NCBI GenBank assembly: GCA_024762745.1
Contig: JANTGV010000036.1
Span: 1-8,453, forward strand
Length of the DNA stretch: 8,453 bases
Direction: 5' to 3'
DNA from: Sulfurimonas sp.
GTDB lineage: Bacteria > Campylobacterota > Campylobacteria > Campylobacterales > Sulfurimonadaceae
Below, in pieces: positions 1 to 6,361 of this stretch. Below the pieces are notes generated by a model that saw only the letters and a program-made list of their open reading frames with translations, was not told where the DNA came from and did no database searches. The stretch's first letter is position 1. Each line of letters opens with the position of its first letter. The position numbers and the translations under genes are program-made.

Positions 1-101
1 GCTGGTTTAGATTTTCTGAAATCCTCTGCTCTTACACTCGCAGGTACTACTGCTAATGCTAGTGCACCTAGTGTTATATTTAAAAATTGTCTTCTTTCCA
101 T
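1..101 (-). CDS. soxY: SoxY sulfur carrier protein, N-terminal part only
   Basis: Only the first 33 codons are inside the window; the gene runs off the left edge. The peptide begins MERRQFLN, a twin-arginine (Tat) signal with arginines at 3 and 4. A hydrophobic stretch follows (LGALALAVVP, about 11-20), then a likely cleavage near VRA, and then DFRKSKP, which resembles the mature start of SoxY proteins. SoxY is known to carry the sulfur substrate on a C-terminal cysteine in the periplasm and is exported by Tat together with SoxZ. The start is fixed by an AAGGAG ribosome site at 108-113, six bases upstream. It lies 15 bases after the soxD stop, so it is very likely in the same operon. The name rests on context plus a short stretch of sequence; the GGCGG-type C-terminus cannot be seen. 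Confidence 0.8.
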   Translation of the reverse strand, partial: MERRQFLNITLGALALAVVPASVRAEDFRKSKP

Positions 102-116
102 TTCTCTCTCCTTATC

Positions 117-1259
117 TTATTTACCGTTAACTACGTAGTCAACTAATTTTTTGAAATCTGCATCTGATAGTGATGATCCACCTTTTGGAGGCATTCCACC
201 TTCCGTACCATTTATACCATTTTCATAGACTTTATCCATACCTTTTGATACAAATGAAGCCCAAGCATCTTTATCACCAGCCGCTGGTGCAACACCAGTC
301 TCATGACACATAGCACAGTTGTCAGTATAAACCTGTTTCACATCTAACTCTTTACCTTTTTCTTCAGGTAGATCACGTACCACTGACATTGGTGGGAAGA
401 ACTCACTAATACCACCATTCTCAACACGAGTTACAACAGCTGTTGATTCTTGACAATCTGTCATACAACGCTCAGCAGGATTAACTTTCTTGCCACCAAA
501 GTTTGTATGATCTGCATAGTATGTACGAACATCATTAAGAGCATTTGGTCCATCTATGTTTGGTTCAAACCCAGCTTCATTCGGCATCTTAATCTTTAAG
601 AATTTTTCACGAGTAAGTACATACTCATCATCAACTTCTTCTCCATCAATTTCCATCTCATTTATGTTTAACATATAAGCAGTTAAAGCATAAGTCTCAT
701 CTGTAGTTAATGTTTTAGATTTTGGATGAGGCATACCATCTCTAATATACCAGAACATAGTACTTGCTTTTGGCCAATAAGAACCAAAGACACGAGTTGG
801 ACCATCAGCTTCTGGGTCTCTCCATCTATTATTTGTAAGAGTTTGCTGTAACTCTACAGCGTTACCTTTAGATAGAGATGGATAACCACCACCACCTGAA
901 CCAAAGTCACCATGGCAGCTTACACATTTAGCTTCGTAGAGTTCTTCACCATCTTCAACAGAACCACTACCTTCAGGTAATCCAGTTCCATCAGGCATAA
1001 CATCTCTGTCCCATGCTTCTAATTCATTTGCAGTTGGTACACGTCCATGATTAAGTTTCATGTCAAGAGCTTCACTATTTACATAGTAAGGACCTGTTTT
1101 ACCGTTACTTATCGGATAGATAACACCACCAGCGATATCTGCTGCAGTTGCTGTATTAGCTCCCGCTGGTTTAGTGCCATCCATACAACCTGCTGTAAAT
1201 AAAGCAGCTGCTGCAACTACAGAAGCAGAAACAATTAATTTACTGTTTAATTTAAACAT
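117..1259 (-). CDS. soxD: SoxD, dihaem cytochrome c subunit of sulfur dehydrogenase
   Basis: 380 residues, the usual SoxD length. SoxD accepts the electrons that SoxC removes from SoxY-bound sulfur and passes them to the respiratory chain. Two class I cytochrome c domains are visible. The first has CVSCH at 112-116 with a probable axial methionine at 176 (RDGMP). The second is cytochrome c5-like, with CAMCH at 315-319 and methionine 356 in GGMPPKGG. A CX3C pair (C265, C269) lies between them. The N-terminus is a signal peptide ending FTAGC, which fits a lipobox with C25 as the lipidated cysteine; anchoring to a membrane is an inference. The start overlaps the end of soxC by eight bases and has a very strong AGGAGGAG site at 1266-1273, which suggests coupled and efficient translation. 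Confidence 0.93.
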   Translation of the reverse strand: MFKLNSKLIVSASVVAAAALFTAGCMDGTKPAGANTATAADIAGGVIYPISNGKTGPYYVNSEALDMKLNHGRVPTANELEAWDRDVMPDGTGLPEGSGSVEDGEELYEAKCVSCHGDFGSGGGGYPSLSKGNAVELQQTLTNNRWRDPEADGPTRVFGSYWPKASTMFWYIRDGMPHPKSKTLTTDETYALTAYMLNINEMEIDGEEVDDEYVLTREKFLKIKMPNEAGFEPNIDGPNALNDVRTYYADHTNFGGKKVNPAERCMTDCQESTAVVTRVENGGISEFFPPMSVVRDLPEEKGKELDVKQVYTDNCAMCHETGVAPAAGDKDAWASFVSKGMDKVYENGINGTEGGMPPKGGSSLSDADFKKLVDYVVNGK

Positions 1260-2568
1260 TCTTTACTCCTCCTGGCGTTCTTAGCTGAACGTGATTTACT
1301 TCCCCTGTTGCTGTTACTTCCCAAGTCTCAACAGCATTTCTATGATATACAGACTCAACACCCATTATAGATACCTCTTCATCGATAGTCGGTTGAATGT
1401 AACCTGCATCATCCATTGCGCGAGATGTTAGTAAAAGTGTCTCACCTTTTTTATATGTATGCATATAAGACCAACGAGTCCATGATTTTGGAAGTACTAA
1501 ACCTTTAAGTTTAGCTTCTACATAGTTTTTACCACCATCTAATGAGAAGTCAACACCTGTAATCGTACCCATACCAGACCATGCAAGTCCTTGAATCTCT
1601 ATTACATCACCATCTTCTAAGTCAGTCCAAGGCTTCTCTGGAGATGGAGAAGTTACTGTTGAGTTTACTTCATTTGCATAAAAATGCTGAATAGCTTTAC
1701 CACTTGGTTTCAATGCAGTATATTTAGAAGTCTCTTCTTTACAATACCATGGCTCTGCACCGAACTCTAATCTTTTTAACCATTTAACACATAAGTTACC
1801 TTCCCAACCTGGGAGAAGTAATCTTACTGGGTAACCCTGCTCAGGACGTAAAGCTTCACCATTTTGTCCCCATACGAGCATAGCATCATCAAGAACTTTA
1901 TCTAATGGAACTGTACGACCCATTTCAGAGTTATCAGAACCTTCAGCAAGCATCCATTGAGCTTCTGGCTTAATTCCTAAATCTTTAAGAATTGTTTTTA
2001 TATAAACACCTGTCCACTGAGCAGAAGCCATAAAACCTTTAGCAAACTGCATAGAGTTAAATTGTGGCCCTCTCCACTCTTGTCCACCGTTTGCCGGACA
2101 CTCAATAAAGTGTGTACGAGTCACTGATGGATAACGCTTAAGCTGATCAAGAGTTAGAACAATATCTTTTTCAAGGAGTCCATGAATCATTAATCTGTAT
2201 TCATTAGGGTCAATATGAGCAGTACCACCATGACTACGAGAGAAGAAAAGACCATTTGGAGTAATGATTCCCTCTGATTCATGAATCGGTGTTACAGCGA
2301 TAGATGCTCTATAGTTACCTGAAGCAAGTAGCTTAGTATATCTTCTAGTTACATTATGCTCATACTTTGATGGGACACCATAAAGATTTTTTGTTACTGG
2401 ATCACCCCAAGTTTGTCCCCATGCTGGGTGGTGCATGATAGCTTTGTCATCTTCTGATGCCATAAGAGATGTACCTGCTAATGCAGATACACCAAGAGCA
2501 GCAGTTTTTTTGAAAAAGTCTCTTCTTTCTGATACTTCTAAATCTTTTTGAGATTTATTATTATCCAT
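1252..2568 (-). CDS. soxC: SoxC, molybdopterin subunit of sulfur dehydrogenase
   Basis: 438 residues of the sulfite oxidase family. SoxC is the catalytic subunit of periplasmic SoxCD, which oxidises the sulfane sulfur bound to SoxY. A Tat signal is visible as ERRDFFKK with arginines 15 and 16, followed by a short hydrophobic stretch to about 37. The oxidoreductase molybdopterin domain covers about 85-275 and includes RLMIHG (125-130), FIECPANGG (154-162) with C157 as the expected molybdenum ligand, EWRGPQ (164-169) and PGWEGN (253-258). KEETSKYTALKPSG (277-290) is a stretch I associate with SoxC proteins. The C-terminal dimerisation domain (about 305-425) contains SLDGGKNY. Export by Tat fits a cofactor inserted in the cytoplasm. 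The ribosome site AAAGGAG is at 2574-2580. It is the first gene of the sox cluster here and overlaps soxD. Assimilatory sulfite oxidase is an alternative, made unlikely by the SoxD and SoxY neighbours. Confidence 0.96.
   Translation of the reverse strand: MDNNKSQKDLEVSERRDFFKKTAALGVSALAGTSLMASEDDKAIMHHPAWGQTWGDPVTKNLYGVPSKYEHNVTRRYTKLLASGNYRASIAVTPIHESEGIITPNGLFFSRSHGGTAHIDPNEYRLMIHGLLEKDIVLTLDQLKRYPSVTRTHFIECPANGGQEWRGPQFNSMQFAKGFMASAQWTGVYIKTILKDLGIKPEAQWMLAEGSDNSEMGRTVPLDKVLDDAMLVWGQNGEALRPEQGYPVRLLLPGWEGNLCVKWLKRLEFGAEPWYCKEETSKYTALKPSGKAIQHFYANEVNSTVTSPSPEKPWTDLEDGDVIEIQGLAWSGMGTITGVDFSLDGGKNYVEAKLKGLVLPKSWTRWSYMHTYKKGETLLLTSRAMDDAGYIQPTIDEEVSIMGVESVYHRNAVETWEVTATGEVNHVQLRTPGGVKNV
1266..1273 (-). 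promoter_or_regulatory. Strong ribosome binding site of soxD inside soxC
   Basis: The minus strand reads AGGAGGAG, six bases before the soxD ATG at 1259. It lies within the last codons of soxC, so the cytochrome subunit can be translated at a high rate from the same message. Confidence 0.75.
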
Positions 2569-2620
2569 TATTTCTCCTTTTTAGGTTCTAATTACTAATA
2601 TTTGAAATTGTTTTAATCCT

Positions 2621-2634
2621 GCTTTACAAAAGCA
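2621..2634. repeat. Small inverted repeat in the soxC leader
   Basis: Arms GCTTT (2621-2625) and AAAGC (2629-2633) are separated by three bases. It lies about 53 bases before the soxC start, downstream of all three candidate -10 boxes, so it would be part of the leader RNA. It could be a small hairpin or a half-formed operator. The match is short enough to be chance. Confidence 0.25.
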
Positions 2635-2722
2635 AACTATTTTTACCACAACATTATGCCATTATAAAGTTAATAATAAGTTTGTTGTAGATTGCAGCTG
2701 ATATTATACAGAAATATGAGAT

Positions 2723-2748
2723 AAAAAAGTGATAACTAGAAGAGTTAT
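2723..2748 (-). terminator. Possible weak terminator after the toxin gene
   Basis: On the minus strand ATAACT (2743-2748) pairs with AGTTAT (2732-2737) around a five-base loop. Three bases later there is a run of six T (2723-2728). This is the layout of a Rho-independent terminator and would end the transcript of the toxin gene, whose stop is at 2850. The stem is only six pairs, with one GC pair, so it would be weak. Confidence 0.3.
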
Positions 2749-2774
2749 TATAATGTTTGGTTACTAATTGAAAC

Positions 2775-2792
2775 AACCAAAACATATTGGTT
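2775..2792. repeat. Inverted repeat AACCAA-N6-TTGGTT
   Basis: Two perfect six-base arms (2775-2780 and 2787-2792) surround a six-base centre. The repeat partly overlaps the possible -35 (2771-2776) of the most upstream candidate sox promoter, which is where a dimeric regulator could bind. No regulator gene is visible nearby. Confidence 0.35.
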
Positions 2793-2849
2793 TATCTATA
2801 TTTTTATGACTAATACTTATGATTAGAAGATATTATTTAGCTAAAATAT

Positions 2850-3122
2850 TTACTTTTTCACTATACCTAATATTGCAAAAGTTTTATTCAATTCATCTGC
2901 AACAAAGGGTATAGTATAACCTTCATGTTCAATGTCTTTAATATTCTCATCGTTAAAATAGATTGAACTTTTGTACTTTTGTACCTTTGTTGGTATATTT
3001 AAAATAATAGTATCGAGATAGAGTTTGAATTTTTTTGCAGTTTCATAATCCGACTCCAGTATAATTAACTCAAGTATCTCTTTTAACTGCTGCTCATAAA
3101 GCTCTGAACAAATAATATTCAC
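2850..3122 (-). CDS. RelE/ParE-family toxin of a type II toxin-antitoxin pair
   Basis: 90 residues, the normal size for RelE/ParE toxins, which are small cytoplasmic mRNA interferases or gyrase poisons. The family layout is visible: two N-terminal helices (about 7-42), then a basic strand region KYKSSIYFNDENIKDI (49-64), GYTIPF (68-73) and the closing strand ILGIVKK (84-90). The start codon is GTG. It shares one base with the stop of the upstream small gene (TAGTG), and a purine-rich AGAGAGAG tract just upstream (about 3126-3137) can act as ribosome site. I cannot tell whether it acts on mRNA or on gyrase. No frameshift or loss is seen, so it is probably functional. Confidence 0.82.
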   Translation of the reverse strand: MNIICSELYEQQLKEILELIILESDYETAKKFKLYLDTIILNIPTKVQKYKSSIYFNDENIKDIEHEGYTIPFVADELNKTFAILGIVKK

Positions 3123-3259
3123 TATTTCTCTCTCTCTTTAAGCCAATCACTCATCTCTTTCATACTTTTATAGTACTCTTTAAAAGAACTCCTTGAGGAT
3201 TGAAACTTCTTGAGCTCTTTTAAAAACTGTTCTTTTACTAAAATTTGAGATTTACTCAC
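3122..3259 (-). CDS. Putative 45-residue antitoxin, GTG start
   Basis: A short gene directly upstream of the RelE/ParE toxin, where the antitoxin is expected. It starts with GTG at 3257-3259 and stops with TAG at 3122-3124. In-frame reading further upstream meets a TGA at 3266-3268 with no other start between, so it cannot be longer. The product begins MSKSQILVKE and is a charged, helical peptide rich in Lys, Glu and Ser (KELKKF at 14-19, SDWLKEREK at 37-45). Both ends overlap neighbours by one base, with the stop of the membrane protein gene and the start of the toxin. It is shorter than most antitoxins, and I see no separate DNA-binding domain. Its role is inferred from position; the sequence alone does not name a family. 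Confidence 0.65.
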   Translation of the reverse strand: MSKSQILVKEQFLKELKKFQSSRSSFKEYYKSMKEMSDWLKEREK

Positions 3260-3855
3260 TACTCTTCATTCCCTGTAGCTGCAGAAGGCTCATTACCATA
3301 TATCTTACCTATATCATCACTTAACATTTTGATGTCATCTAGAGCGTCTTCATATATTTCTACTTTTTCACTATCTTCTTCAGCTTCTTCTGCATCATTA
3401 TATGCGTCTTTTAAAGTATCTTCAATCATATATGACTTAAATGGCATACCATAATTGTAAACAATTTCCCCACCATCTTTACCTTGAATAAATGTTACTG
3501 CTGTAGCCCCTAGTAATAGTAGTACTGCCAAAGCTTCAAGCATAAAACTTTTAAGTTGACACCCTGCAAACTTAAGGAGTGCAATTACACCCATAGCAAT
3601 AGCTAAGTAAAGACCCAGTGTCTTATGTTCCATAAGCTCTTCTTGTCCAGCTTCACTCAAATAATCATAAACTTCAGGACCAGCCTGACTACCTGTATAC
3701 CATGCAATCCCCATAGCTATTGCTGCGACTACTGTCATACGAGAAGAGAGTTTTGACATAGCCTCATCTCTTTTTACTAAATATATCAGACCAAAGACTA
3801 AAGCGACTAATGGCAATACCATTGCGAAGTGTACTACTGGAGGATGAAGCATCAT
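3259..3855 (-). CDS. DUF2231-like four-helix inner membrane protein with acidic tail
   Basis: 198 residues. The start LHPPVVHFAMVLP (3-15) is characteristic of DUF2231 membrane proteins. Four hydrophobic helices are visible at about 8-27, 40-57, 79-96 and 104-123. Conserved-looking features are H4 and H9, GSQAG (55-59), EHKTLG (76-81) with H77, and GGEIVYNYG (128-136), which resembles the family's C-terminal GG..VY..G motif. The family has no settled function; its membrane histidines suggest haem or metal binding, which is an inference. Residues about 144-198 form an extra soluble tail rich in Asp and Glu. The ribosome site AAGGAA (3862-3867) fits the first of two adjacent ATG codons. The stop codon shares one base with the antitoxin start, so the three genes are probably translated together. 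Confidence 0.78.
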   Translation of the reverse strand: MMLHPPVVHFAMVLPLVALVFGLIYLVKRDEAMSKLSSRMTVVAAIAMGIAWYTGSQAGPEVYDYLSEAGQEELMEHKTLGLYLAIAMGVIALLKFAGCQLKSFMLEALAVLLLLGATAVTFIQGKDGGEIVYNYGMPFKSYMIEDTLKDAYNDAEEAEEDSEKVEIYEDALDDIKMLSDDIGKIYGNEPSAATGNEE

Positions 3856-3885
3856 ATTAATTTCCTTATACTGTTTTTATCATAA

Positions 3886-3891
3886 ATTATA
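3886..3891 (-). promoter_or_regulatory. Candidate -10 box for the DUF2231-antitoxin-toxin operon
   Basis: The minus strand reads a perfect TATAAT 30 bases before the ATG at 3855, in an 89-base AT-rich gap. No -35 match is found at 16-18 bases. A transcript would start near 3879 and carry the AAGGAA ribosome site at 3862-3867. The spacing is sensible, but such hexamers are frequent in AT-rich DNA. Confidence 0.4.
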
Positions 3892-3944
3892 TACTACGGT
3901 TTATAAGAATTTTTAAAAGTAATATAGTAATTTCTTATTTTAAG

Positions 3945-4997
3945 CTATTTTTTATCTATAACATCTTTAGCTGTTTTAATAGCACTTCCTAGCGCTACCT
4001 TTGCAACACCCCAAGCTTCAATTCCCATTCGCTTTGCCTCGGTTGCCTTTGGTGACTTTAATGCATTGTCAGCTTTTTTAACTGCGTTTTTAGCAAATGC
4101 TGAAAATTTATCTCTCATTACTTCTGCAGTCTCTTTTGATATATGAACCAACTCTTCTAAATCATATCTCATATCTTTATTGATTTTTTCCAAAATAATT
4201 TCAATATCATGTGAGCTTTGGGAAGCTTGCGTTGAAACTACCTGAGCAAAAAGAGTATCTGTCTGATTCAAATCCTCTATAATAGTATCATAATCCTCTA
4301 TGAGTATATGTTTAGCTTCAACAGGCATATAAGCCAATCGTGTTTTGAATCTGTCTATCGAACGAATCAAGCCACTCCTCATCCCTTTTAAAGTCGAACT
4401 CAATATCTCTTCCGCTCTATTTGGAGTTGCTTCTGCTATATCTATTGCAGAAATCAATATAGTGGATAAAATCTTTCTAACTCTAATTGTATTTAGAGAG
4501 CCCTCTTTTATAGCTTCAAATGTAATATCTTTGATAACTTCCGTTGTTGTTTCACTAATATCCCCATCTTTATCTTTTTCAAGAGCAGTAATGATAGCTG
4601 ATTCAACCATTTCACTGAGAATATCATAAAGATCAATTGATTGCAATTTCACTTGATGAAGTTTTGAAAGAGCACCCTCTTTACTACTGAGACTCTCTTC
4701 TAAAACATTAAAAATAGTATATTTAGATTCTTGAAGTTCTGCCTGTTTTCTTTCTAAGTTTCTCTCTATAGCCTCTTTTTGAAAAAGAAGCTTTTCTACG
4801 TCCTTCTTCAGGGTTTCTGTCTCTAAGTTCAAAATTGTTGAAGATATCATTTTGACTTCTTCTAAACTAAACTCATCTACATCAAGCTGATTATTTTGAA
4901 TAGTTTCTTCTAGCGCTGAACTAACCCTCTTATTTATAGTCTTGAATCTCCGGTTATAAGACTCTTTTAATCTCTCTTGTAAAGTTTCTAAATCCAT
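3945..4997 (-). CDS. Hypothetical all-helical cytoplasmic protein, possibly phasin-like
   Basis: 350 residues, not recognised with certainty. There is no signal peptide, no membrane segment and no cysteine. A heptad-rich region at about 50-92, with many Glu, Lys and Leu, should form a coiled coil. Two stretches look like a degenerate repeat: ILSEMVESAI (126-135) then TEVIKDITFEAIKEGSL (152-168), and ILSTILISAI (176-185) then AEEILSSTLKGMRSGL (195-210). The C-terminus (about 288-348) is an alanine- and lysine-rich amphipathic helix region. The style recalls phasins, which coat polyhydroxyalkanoate granules, and the DUF6781-type helical proteins, but that is an impression only. The ribosome site AAGGAA (5004-5009) is six bases before the ATG. 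It begins 21 bases after the DUF493 gene and is probably cotranscribed with it. Confidence 0.72.
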   Translation of the reverse strand: MDLETLQERLKESYNRRFKTINKRVSSALEETIQNNQLDVDEFSLEEVKMISSTILNLETETLKKDVEKLLFQKEAIERNLERKQAELQESKYTIFNVLEESLSSKEGALSKLHQVKLQSIDLYDILSEMVESAIITALEKDKDGDISETTTEVIKDITFEAIKEGSLNTIRVRKILSTILISAIDIAEATPNRAEEILSSTLKGMRSGLIRSIDRFKTRLAYMPVEAKHILIEDYDTIIEDLNQTDTLFAQVVSTQASQSSHDIEIILEKINKDMRYDLEELVHISKETAEVMRDKFSAFAKNAVKKADNALKSPKATEAKRMGIEAWGVAKVALGSAIKTAKDVIDKK

Positions 4998-5018
4998 AAT
5001 TAGTTCCTTAATATAGTT

Positions 5019-5288
5019 TTACAGCACCATCTTCACATTTTGATGTGCTTTTAAAGCTTCATATATAAAATTTCTATCATCTTCATTATGTACAAGTAGT
5101 TCAAGATTCATACTCACATATTTTCCACCCTTGGAGTTCTTTGAATGTGTTAACTTATGCTCCCTTTGAACTATTACATCATGAATAGCTTTTTCTAATG
5201 CCTCTTTCTCACCGGCTATAAGCTTATATGTCCATGAACAAGGATACGTTAATGCGACTTTCTGATCTCTAGCGTTTATAATCTCCAT
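5019..5288 (-). CDS. DUF493/YbeD-like small protein (HP0495 type)
   Basis: 89 residues counted from the ATG at 5288. The product has the DUF493 pattern: YPCSW (15-19) near the start, a helix with alternating charges (about 26-41), then [18 protein letters not shown] (about 54-71) and a final helix and strand. The fold is known to be ferredoxin-like, as in YbeD and Helicobacter pylori HP0495. A regulatory, ligand-sensing role is suspected for the family but not settled. An in-frame ATG at 5321 would add 11 residues, but the strong AGGAGG site at 5294-5299 lies exactly five bases before the ATG at 5288, so that start is chosen. The gene overlaps the end of moaC by 20 bases, which implies coupled translation. 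Confidence 0.86.
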   Translation of the reverse strand: MEIINARDQKVALTYPCSWTYKLIAGEKEALEKAIHDVIVQREHKLTHSKNSKGGKYVSMNLELLVHNEDDRNFIYEALKAHQNVKMVL

Positions 5289-5739
5289 TTTTACCTCCTG
5301 ACTTCTCTTCAAGTTGTACATTTCTGATAATCATCCCTTTATCTATCGCTTTAACCATATCATAAATCGTTAAAAGACCAATACTAGTACCTGTTAAAGC
5401 CTCCATCTCTACACCTGTTTGACCAGTTAGTTTTGCAGTTACAGTCAATTTAAACCCTGGAAGCTCCGGAAGTTCGTCTATGTCACAATTTATTCCACTA
5501 AGATTTAATGGATGACACATAGGAATAAGTGTACTTGTCTGCTTAACACCCATAATAGCAGCAATTACAGCAGTCTGAAGCACTGGGCCTTTTTTATTGC
5601 TTTGACTTACAACATTATCGTAAGCAGTTCTACTCATCTCAATAATTCCACTTGCCACTGCAACTCTCGTTGTTTGATTTTTATCAGACACATCAACCAT
5701 CTTAGGTCTTTGATTATCATCAAGGTGTGTTAATTCCAT
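5269..5739 (-). CDS. moaC: MoaC, cyclic pyranopterin monophosphate synthase
   Basis: 156 residues from the ATG at 5739, the usual MoaC length. With MoaA it converts GTP to cyclic pyranopterin monophosphate, the first intermediate of molybdenum cofactor synthesis, in the cytoplasm. Family marks are [18 protein letters not shown] at the N-terminus (3-20), KKGPVLQTA (49-57), IPMCHPLNL (72-80), GVEMEALTG (109-117) and YDMVKAID (126-133). The expected active-site residues, Lys 49 or 50, H76, E111, E113, D127 and K130, are all present. An in-frame ATG at 5763 would add eight residues, but it lies only about nine bases downstream of a TATAAT box, so it would have no leader. The start at 5739 also aligns with the family and has a weak AGAGAAA ribosome site. 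Confidence 0.94.
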   Translation of the reverse strand: MELTHLDDNQRPKMVDVSDKNQTTRVAVASGIIEMSRTAYDNVVSQSNKKGPVLQTAVIAAIMGVKQTSTLIPMCHPLNLSGINCDIDELPELPGFKLTVTAKLTGQTGVEMEALTGTSIGLLTIYDMVKAIDKGMIIRNVQLEEKSGGKNGDYKR

Positions 5740-5771
5740 ACTTTCTCTTTTATATTCATTCAATTTTGTAT

Positions 5772-5780
5772 ATTATAGCA
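5772..5780 (-). promoter_or_regulatory. moaC: Extended -10 promoter of moaC
   Basis: The minus strand reads TGCTATAAT, a perfect extended -10 box (TGnTATAAT), in the short gap between mobA and moaC. The -35 region shows no good match. Transcription would begin near 5765, leaving about 25 bases before the ATG at 5739. It could drive moaC, the DUF493 gene and the helical protein apart from ompA and mobA. Confidence 0.6.
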
Positions 5781-5788
5781 AAGAGGTA

Positions 5789-6361
5789 TTAAATAAGTGT
5801 TAGGGCTTCTCTATATTCGTGAGGGTGATTTAGGTTTAAAAATGCTTTTTCATCTGTAAAGTTTACATATTTTGTATTTGCGTTTTTGAGTAGATACCCA
5901 AGCTTATGGCTGTTACTATTTAACATATCTCTAAACGCAGGCTCTAAAGAACGATGATAAATACCGCACATGGGATGTATACCAAAATCTGTTTTAGCTA
6001 TTGTGGCATCTAATTCGTTACTATCTGCTTCTAAAATTTTATTTACTTCATTTTTACCTACAAATGGAGTATCAACGCTTAAAGCAAAAAACTTCTCACT
6101 TTCTAAGTGTTCAAACACAGAAATAAATCCAACAGTAGGAGCATAAATATCATCTATCTCTATATCCTCGATAAATGCAGCATCAAAATCAAATTTACAT
6201 TTTTCTTTCGTAGATATATATACAGTTTTAAAAATTTTTTTTAATCTGGAGAGCTGGTACTCCGTGAGGGTGTTAAATGAAGAAAATGGAAGAAGAGATT
6301 TATCTTCTCCCATTCTGGAACTTTTGCCACCTGCAAAGATGACACAAGGTATGTCAAGCAT
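5789..6361 (-). CDS. mobA: MobA-like molybdenum cofactor guanylyltransferase
   Basis: 190 residues, normal for MobA. It links GMP from GTP to molybdopterin, giving the guanine dinucleotide cofactor used by DMSO-reductase-family enzymes such as nitrate and formate enzymes. The nucleotidyltransferase signature [13 protein letters not shown] (9-21) is intact. The acidic metal site is VDTPF (96-100) with D97. APTVGF (74-79) sits where MobA has its GP-AG loop, HPMCGIY is at 129-135, and the closing [10 protein letters not shown] (174-183) is a family mark. The ATG follows the ompA stop without any spacer and no good ribosome site is seen, so translation may depend on ribosomes finishing ompA. A closely related nucleotidyltransferase such as MocA is possible but less likely, given the length and the moaC neighbour. 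Confidence 0.88.
   Translation of the reverse strand: MLDIPCVIFAGGKSSRMGEDKSLLPFSSFNTLTEYQLSRLKKIFKTVYISTKEKCKFDFDAAFIEDIEIDDIYAPTVGFISVFEHLESEKFFALSVDTPFVGKNEVNKILEADSNELDATIAKTDFGIHPMCGIYHRSLEPAFRDMLNSNSHKLGYLLKNANTKYVNFTDEKAFLNLNHPHEYREALTLI

Larger units (their letters stand above)
2569..2849 (-). promoter_or_regulatory. Leader and probable promoter region of the soxCDY operon
   Basis: This 281-base stretch holds no convincing gene. On the minus strand it contains three perfect TATAAT hexamers, at 2747-2752, 2703-2708 and 2661-2666. The first has a partial -35 match, TTGTTT at 2771-2776, at a spacing of 18. The others have no clear -35, which is common in Campylobacterota housekeeping promoters. 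It also holds several short inverted repeats, listed separately. I cannot tell by reading which of the three boxes is used. Confidence 0.5.

Noticed and set aside
2648..2688. Inverted repeat ACAACA ... TGTTGT in the sox leader.
   Set aside because: Six-base arms 29 bases apart are expected by chance in DNA of this composition.
2654..2785. 43-codon open frame on the minus strand in the sox leader, starting ATG at 2785.
   Set aside because: No ribosome site, a composition typical of translated AT-rich DNA, and it runs through the probable promoter boxes and hairpin.
3245..3454. Open frame on the plus strand, 69 codons.
   Set aside because: Lies opposite the DUF2231-like gene, is Ser-rich as the antisense of an acidic region, and has no ribosome site or family resemblance.
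3903..3938. Inverted repeat ATAAGAA ... TTCTTAT after the helical protein gene, considered as a terminator.
   Set aside because: The loop is 22 bases, the stem is almost all AT, and no T-run follows it on the minus strand.
4345..4629. Open frame on the plus strand, 94 codons.
   Set aside because: Antisense to the helical protein gene; its hydrophobic look comes from the reverse reading of an amphipathic helical gene.
5289..5321. Longer start for the DUF493 gene (ATG at 5321).
   Set aside because: The perfect AGGAGG five bases before the ATG at 5288 and the family N-terminus both favour the shorter form.
5512..5733. Open frame on the plus strand, 73 codons.
   Set aside because: Fully antisense to moaC, whose conserved motifs are intact.
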